In this document: one piece after another, positions 59,026 through 64,000 of the stretch
How positions within the stretch are numbered: the first letter of the stretch is position 1
Layout of the letters: each line of letters opens with the position of its first letter
From: Psilocybe azurescens
Lineage: Eukaryota; Basidiomycota; Agaricomycetes; Agaricales; Agrocybaceae
Assembly (NCBI GenBank): GCA_023853785.1
Contig: JAJIRX010000095.1
Location: 124,001-188,000 of the forward strand
Length of the DNA: 64,000 bases
Direction of reading: 5' to 3'
Program-made: the position numbers and the translations under genes
Notes under the pieces: model-generated
The model's input: only the letters and a program-made list of their open reading frames with translations
Database searches by the model: none
What the model was told of the DNA's origin: nothing

Positions 59026-62000
59026 ATGCCCGTCGACAAAACGCCTAATATCATATCTGATGCCGCAAGCCAGAGCGCTCAGACCCAGAGAATAAAGAGG
59101 AGACGGCTGCGAGGAGCTTGCGATGCATGTCGAACGAAAAAGAGTAAGCAAGCCGGGAAAATGTTATGGAGTCGCTGATTTGAGAATTTACTTTCGTCAG
59201 TCAAATGTAAGCCCATGATCTTCTCCAGAATACCACTATAGTTAGAAACATTCTCCATACAGGTGATAGCGCAGTGAAGCCGGAAAATATTTGCACCAAT
59301 TGCACACTAGCCAACACCCCGTGTACCCATCAGGTACCACGTTGGACAAAGGTATTCACATCTTCTGCTAGTACACAACCATTGACTCAACCAAGAGTCT
59401 TCCCAGGAGAAGAAGATAAAGCAAATGACCGTTGCGTACGCGCTCCAAACACTTCCTTTTGTTATCTTATCAATGTCGCTTCCTGCAGGTATGTCGAGAC
59501 TCTGGAGACAAGGATAAAAAATTGGAAGATTACATTCAGAAGGTAAGGTTTCCTTCAATGTCATGTTCGTTCTGTTGAAATTTATCACTTCAGCTACATC
59601 CGGGGGAGGATATAGATCATGTTATTGAGATCCACAACCGTGATCAGTCTGTGTCACCTTCTCACTCGCAGGCCAGCTCGTCAGGCAATCTGGATTTTGC
59701 GCGTACTACAAACCTTCGATTTCCTAAACCGCGCTCAGGAGATTCCTCGACGTCAGATGATGAATCAAATGAATCAGACACAGAAGATCTTGCCCTCACT
59801 GCACTTACGGAGAATATGAAAAAGTTCACAATAGCCACAACTTCCATGATTGACGAACGTTTCTACGGGTCAGCCAGGCGGGTAAATTTCCTTGTGGGGT
59901 ATGCTTGTTTGACTTACCGAGCTACAGCATATTTATGTTGGCCAAGGATGTTACCGATTTGAAGAAAGGGGTTACTGGCGAGTTCGATGGAGTGCTAGAT
60001 CCTAATAGATATAGACGGCGCATTTTTTGGGACTTGGAGCCGGTACGTCTTATAGGCTGTTATCAGTGGTGTACTGATAACTGTACAGTGGGAAATGAGT
60101 TATGTCTCTTCGCCGGACCCCCTTACATCTACCCTGACACCGATCTAATCGACAGCCTCGTATCCCTCTATTTTGGAAGAGTTAACATTCTCATACCCAT
60201 CCTCCACCGCCCAACATTTATGAAATCCCTGTCGTTGAGACAGCACCTCTGGGACTCGTTATTCGGAATGACCGTTCTTCTAGTCTGTGCACTTGGATCG
60301 AAATACTCTCAAGATTCAAGAGTTACTATGCTTAATGATCCATCCAACTCTGGAATGTCGGCTGGCTGGCATTACTTTACCCAGGTACAGGTTTACCGAA
60401 GGAGAATGCTGTACCAATCGACGACATACGATTTACAATACTATGCTGTAAGCTTATTTCTTCATACTCCTCGTATCTGTCTATGCCAATGTGCATGCGC
60501 ATCCTAGCTTGCCGCACTGTACCTAAATGGGACCTCCATGCCTCAAGCCTCTTGGACACTTTTAGCTGTTGGCTTGAGGCACGGCTTCGAAAAGGGTGTT
60601 CATCGACGTAAAGGGCCGCGACAAGCCCCATCCTCTGAAAACGAGCTACAGAAGCGGGCTTTTTGGTCAGTCAGGCTGTTCATTCCTTATCACCCAACCT
60701 AAAGGAAATTTATTTCGTAATTAGGGCTCTAATATGTCTGGACAGCACTGAAAGCTCATTCGTCGGTCGACCTTGTTCAACCCCGCTCGAAACGTGCGTA
60801 ACAACGACTTTCCTAGCTATTAACCAGCGATAGGCGCTCATATAGAATTTTATGACGTCAGATACGATCTCGAGTATCCTATTGAATGTGACGACGAATA
60901 TTGGGATACTGATAATCCAGAGACATCATTTCGGCAGCCAGAAGGGAAACCCTGTTCGATATCGGCTTTCATTTACTTTATCAAGCTTTGTGAAATCCTC
61001 GGGTTTGCCCTGAGGACACTTTATACAAATAAGAAGACGCGTCTCCTCTCAGGCTTAATTGGATCCAAGTGGGAAGAAAGAATGGTCGCAGAGCTGGCCT
61101 CGTCTTTGAATAAATGGAAAGATTCCCTTCCTGAACACCGTATGTTATATATGGGCACTGGGCTCTGTTCCATTTGAGTCATAACTGATCAAGAACCACG
61201 AATATTAGTTCATTGGGACTCAGAAAGACAAGAAGAATCTTTCTTCCATCAGTCCGTCATTCTTCACGTGACGTACTGTTACATCCTGCTTCAAATCCAT
61301 CGACCCTACATTACCAGGACATGCCCATTGGCTCTTTCTTCCCGTGCGATATGTAGCCATGCTGCTCGGACTTGTTCTGGTATTCTGGAGGCAGCTACAG
61401 GAAGAGGCATTAGAGTACTTCCCGTCACCATAGTATGTGATTCCTTTGTTGCTATATTTAATTCGGAAGAGTAACAGAGCTGACTCCTATTCGACTATTC
61501 TCCAGACAGTGGCATATACAGCGGCTATGATGATAACACTCAGCTTATGGGGAGGCCAGTCCATTGGGTACTCAGGCGATCCTCGGGAAGATTTAGTTAA
61601 CCTTCAAAAGTGTCTCAGGTATCTGAAAGAATGCGAGAAAAGGTCAGCGCTCGGTTTATCATCTTATAAGTGATCGAGTTCAGTATTTGCTAATTTGAGC
61701 TGTGCTTCGAATATGAATGTAGATGGCATAGCGCTGGTCGACTGGGGTAATCCATTGTATAACTTCTCATCGATGATTAACAAAGTATGCTGATTTCGGT
61801 TACTGACGTTAGTGATATCTTGACCGAAGCTGGTGCTATGCACGAAAATAGACCTATGACAGCATATAGTCAGCCTTCCCCACATCCCGTACCCAAATAT
61901 CCGGCACCAAATAGCACAACAGAGGGTTTAAGACACATGTCGGCTATGGGTGTCCCTGACATCCCCTCACTGGCACCTGTCTTAGAAGAGCCAATGTTGT

Positions 62001-62342
62001 CGATGGATGACTGGAATCACAGACGACTATTACTCACAGAAATGGGCTATCTCGTGGAACAGCCAATTACTAACCATAGTTCCAACGAAATGCCCAACAT
62101 TGTGCCGGTAGAATATAACACGTATTCGTCGCAGCCGGGGGATTCAGCGCCGATGACTGCTAGTGCGCAGGTATCCTCTATGGAGAATAACGACTTATTT
62201 ACCTTTTGGTCTGGTATCCCTACCCCGTTCACGAGGTGCGTCACGTTCATCTATATACTACCAGATTGTCACTGATAGTTTAAGCGTCTACAGCCTCGAA
62301 GAATGGGACGCCTATTATCGTGCCTTCATGTGTCAGCCCTGA
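59026..62342 (+). CDS. Zn2Cys6 transcription factor with Fungal_trans domain
   Basis: A binuclear zinc cluster activator. ATG at 59026; the cluster reads ACDACRTKKIKC then CTNCTLANTPC after splicing and includes a 6-bp micro-exon (59201-59206). A short coiled coil follows (YVETLETRIK), then an acidic linker and the regulatory domain: HRPTFMKSLSLRQHLWDSLF, LLVCALGSKYSQDSRV, SWTLLAVGLRHGFEKGVHRR, KRAFWALICLDS, FALRTLYTNKK, ILLQIHRPYI, RWHSAGRLGDILTE. It ends near EEWDAYYRAFMCQP. About ten introns of roughly 45-65 bp. Two one-base frame breaks fall in homopolymers (A6 at 59516-59521, C5 at 60118-60122), and the phase at 59345/59490 does not fit; these may be sequence errors. Placed next to a terpene synthase, it may be a pathway regulator (inference). 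Confidence 0.82.
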
Positions 62343-62886
62343 GCTATCTCGCTTCATTCACTGTCTTTTCTTGTCTCGTTGTCTCTACATGCTACATCAA
62401 ATACAGAACGATAATTGTAATGATAGAGCGCTGACTACAATGTCACCTTTGAACGAAGGCTGTACTTTCAACTCCACATCGAGATTTAAATATACTCGCT
62501 GACTGACTGACGCTGATCACCAAAGCGAAGGGCGATACTGTCACTGTGATGAAGCTGTGTATCAATCCATTATATCATACCTCTGCTAATCATGCGGGTG
62601 TCGAACGTTAGTTGTCTGGGAGCTTGAGGCCAACGATCTGTTCTTTATGTTAAAAGCGATTCTAAGTATTGATCAATCGTACGCTGGTCAACTTGCATTC
62701 AATTATAACTCAAATCAAACTCAGATTGTGGGCACGGATTAACACACCTGACGACTGCGGAAACCCGCTCGCCCACAACCAAATCGATGACCAATTCCTG
62801 ATCTTCACCCCGAATACTCACACTCACCCTAACACATTACCCCCAGATCATCACCAATTTTCGATCCCTTCTTTGCCTTTGCAATC
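62343..62886. other. Intergenic region before the GMC gene
   Basis: Terminator of the regulator and promoter of the next gene. A C-rich stretch (CACTCACCCTAACACATTAC) precedes the ATG at 62887. No TATA box called. Confidence 0.4.
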
Positions 62887-63303
62887 ATGAACTCTACTGA
62901 ATATGTTATTGTTGGCGCTGGTTTGACTGGCACTGCCCTAGCAGTGCAGTTGTACGAAGGCCCCACTTTAACCGTTATTGTATTAGAGGCTGGTAGAGAC
63001 AAGTTCCATGACGAGGACCTCGATTTGCCTGGTCAAAATCCTGCTCTCTTTTTTTATTTTAATATTCGATGTCTGGCTCAAGAATCAGCCTGTATAATCA
63101 ACAATCTTGGAAAACTAGACAAAGATTGGGCATTCTTTAGCTCTCCTCAACAACATCTGAATAGGCGCCCTATGTATCAACGGAGGTGAGTCAATATTTC
63201 TCCGCCACCAATGGGAACTATAACTATCCCTTCAGAGGGAAAGAAGTCGATGGTTCTAACCTGGTTTGCATCTCTGTGTACTACCCGTTTGGCGTTCACT
63301 TAA
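62887..63303 (+). pseudogene. GMC oxidoreductase, N-terminal fragment
   Basis: FAD-binding start of the glucose-methanol-choline family: VIVGAGLTGTALAVQLYEG (GxGxxG) and VIVLEAGRD, then DWAFFSSPQQHLNRRPMY. An intron (63186-63235) leads to RRGKEVDGSNLV, matching the usual RGK-LGGSS signature but altered (DGSN). It then runs to a TAA at 63301. Full members have about 600 residues, so more than three quarters are missing. Possible relatives are aryl-alcohol oxidase or choline dehydrogenase types; it cannot be active as it stands. Confidence 0.75.
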
Positions 63304-64000
63304 TAACTTGACAGCTGAACTTTATAGAATTCATCCGGTATGAAGAACCCACATCTTGCTACTAACTTGATATGCTAATTCTCTGGTTCTTACTGCCTCC
63401 TCCGTAGGTTATAATGGTAACGTTCATGAATCATCCTCCTTGACCCCTCATTAACGAAAGGTGTTTCTATAGACGATGGACCTGTAGCTCACTCCATGAT
63501 TTCAGATCGCCGATTATCTCAAATAACAACATCAATATTTTACGCGCAGTTCTGTCTCCTCCAAGCTTCCCCGGGGCATATAGATGGGCATATTCTTCTC
63601 GCGACTGCGTAGGATTTCAATAGGCGCCCTTAACTTTAGGTAGGGCCAAAGTAGGATTGTAGATAGTAATTGTAAGGGAGATTAAAAGAAGCATACGTTT
63701 CACGTCTGGCGCTATGCCTGCTGTTGGTGCCGTACGCATGTATAGAATACATAGTATTAGTGACAGGAGGTCCATCTTGTGCAAACCTTGTGTTTACCGC
63801 GGTTGTGGGATCAGCGTTCAACGCTCGCTATAGGTCGGTGTTATTTACGAAGGATGATACCAAGCAAACGCGACGGCATTCCAATCTCTCTAATTTTCTA
63901 CTTATTTCCAACCATATTTGCAAAACATGGATCCCTCTTCTTCAAAAACTAAAATTCTTGATCCGTATTCTCCTTTTCCCCCTCGTAAGGTCCGCATTAA
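63304..64000. other. Right edge, nothing recognised
   Basis: No further GMC exons or other genes could be identified. A 61-codon minus ORF (63821-63636) is not convincing. Confidence 0.4.

Noticed and set aside
59026..62342. Calling the Zn2Cys6 factor a pseudogene
   Set aside because: Both clear frame breaks are in homopolymers and all other exons are coherent, so sequence error is at least as likely.
63636..63821. Minus-strand 61-codon ORF at the right edge
   Set aside because: No recognisable motif or context; too short to support.
1..64000. CRISPR arrays or bacterial operons
   Set aside because: Introns, LTR elements and fungal families show a eukaryote; the short tandem repeats are minisatellites without spacers.

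Overview
This is a eukaryotic window, most likely from an Agaricomycete-type basidiomycete. The evidence is many short GT-AG introns (about 50-90 bp), a Zn2Cys6 regulator with a Fungal_trans domain, a trichodiene-synthase-like terpene synthase, a chromodomain Ty3/gypsy retrotransposon and a GMC oxidoreductase fragment. I do not assign a species.

Layout. (1) 1-6528, minus strand: one large, low-complexity, probably nuclear protein gene that runs off the left edge. (2) 7.5-8.8 kb: a 0.23-kb direct repeat and a 5'-truncated LINE with poly(A) and target-site duplication. (3) 9.3-51 kb: an array of related segments. The core module is a calcineurin A-like gene (plus strand), about 1.2 kb of conserved spacer, and a multi-pass membrane protein gene (minus strand, tail-to-tail). 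It occurs four times: A 10.5-14.9 kb, B 24.9-29.0 kb, C 36.3-40.4 kb, D 46.8-50.9 kb. Units C and D also carry an inverted, truncated copy of the 5' part of gene (1); a third such copy (E, 51.8-53.5 kb) stands alone. The array is broken up by a full-length gypsy element (17427-24159), a non-autonomous hAT-like element (30958-31973), a long-TIR MITE (40539-40928), a tRNA-like relic and unclassified insertions. (4) 53.5-57.3 kb: mostly non-coding, with one unrecognised possible gene. (5) 57.4-63.3 kb: terpene synthase, Zn2Cys6 regulator and truncated GMC oxidoreductase, all plus strand, resembling a decayed terpenoid cluster.

All four calcineurin-like copies have lost the same two active-site residues (GDxHG His to Arg, GNHE Asn to Cys), so the array spread from an already phosphatase-dead ancestor. 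Only the module-B membrane gene is fully open after splicing (270 aa).

Several host genes show one-base frame breaks in runs of five to eight identical bases, and the two gypsy LTRs differ only by A-run indels. Some apparent pseudogene lesions may therefore be sequence errors. Nonsense codons, larger deletions and lost start codons are firmer. All translations and comparisons were done by eye.
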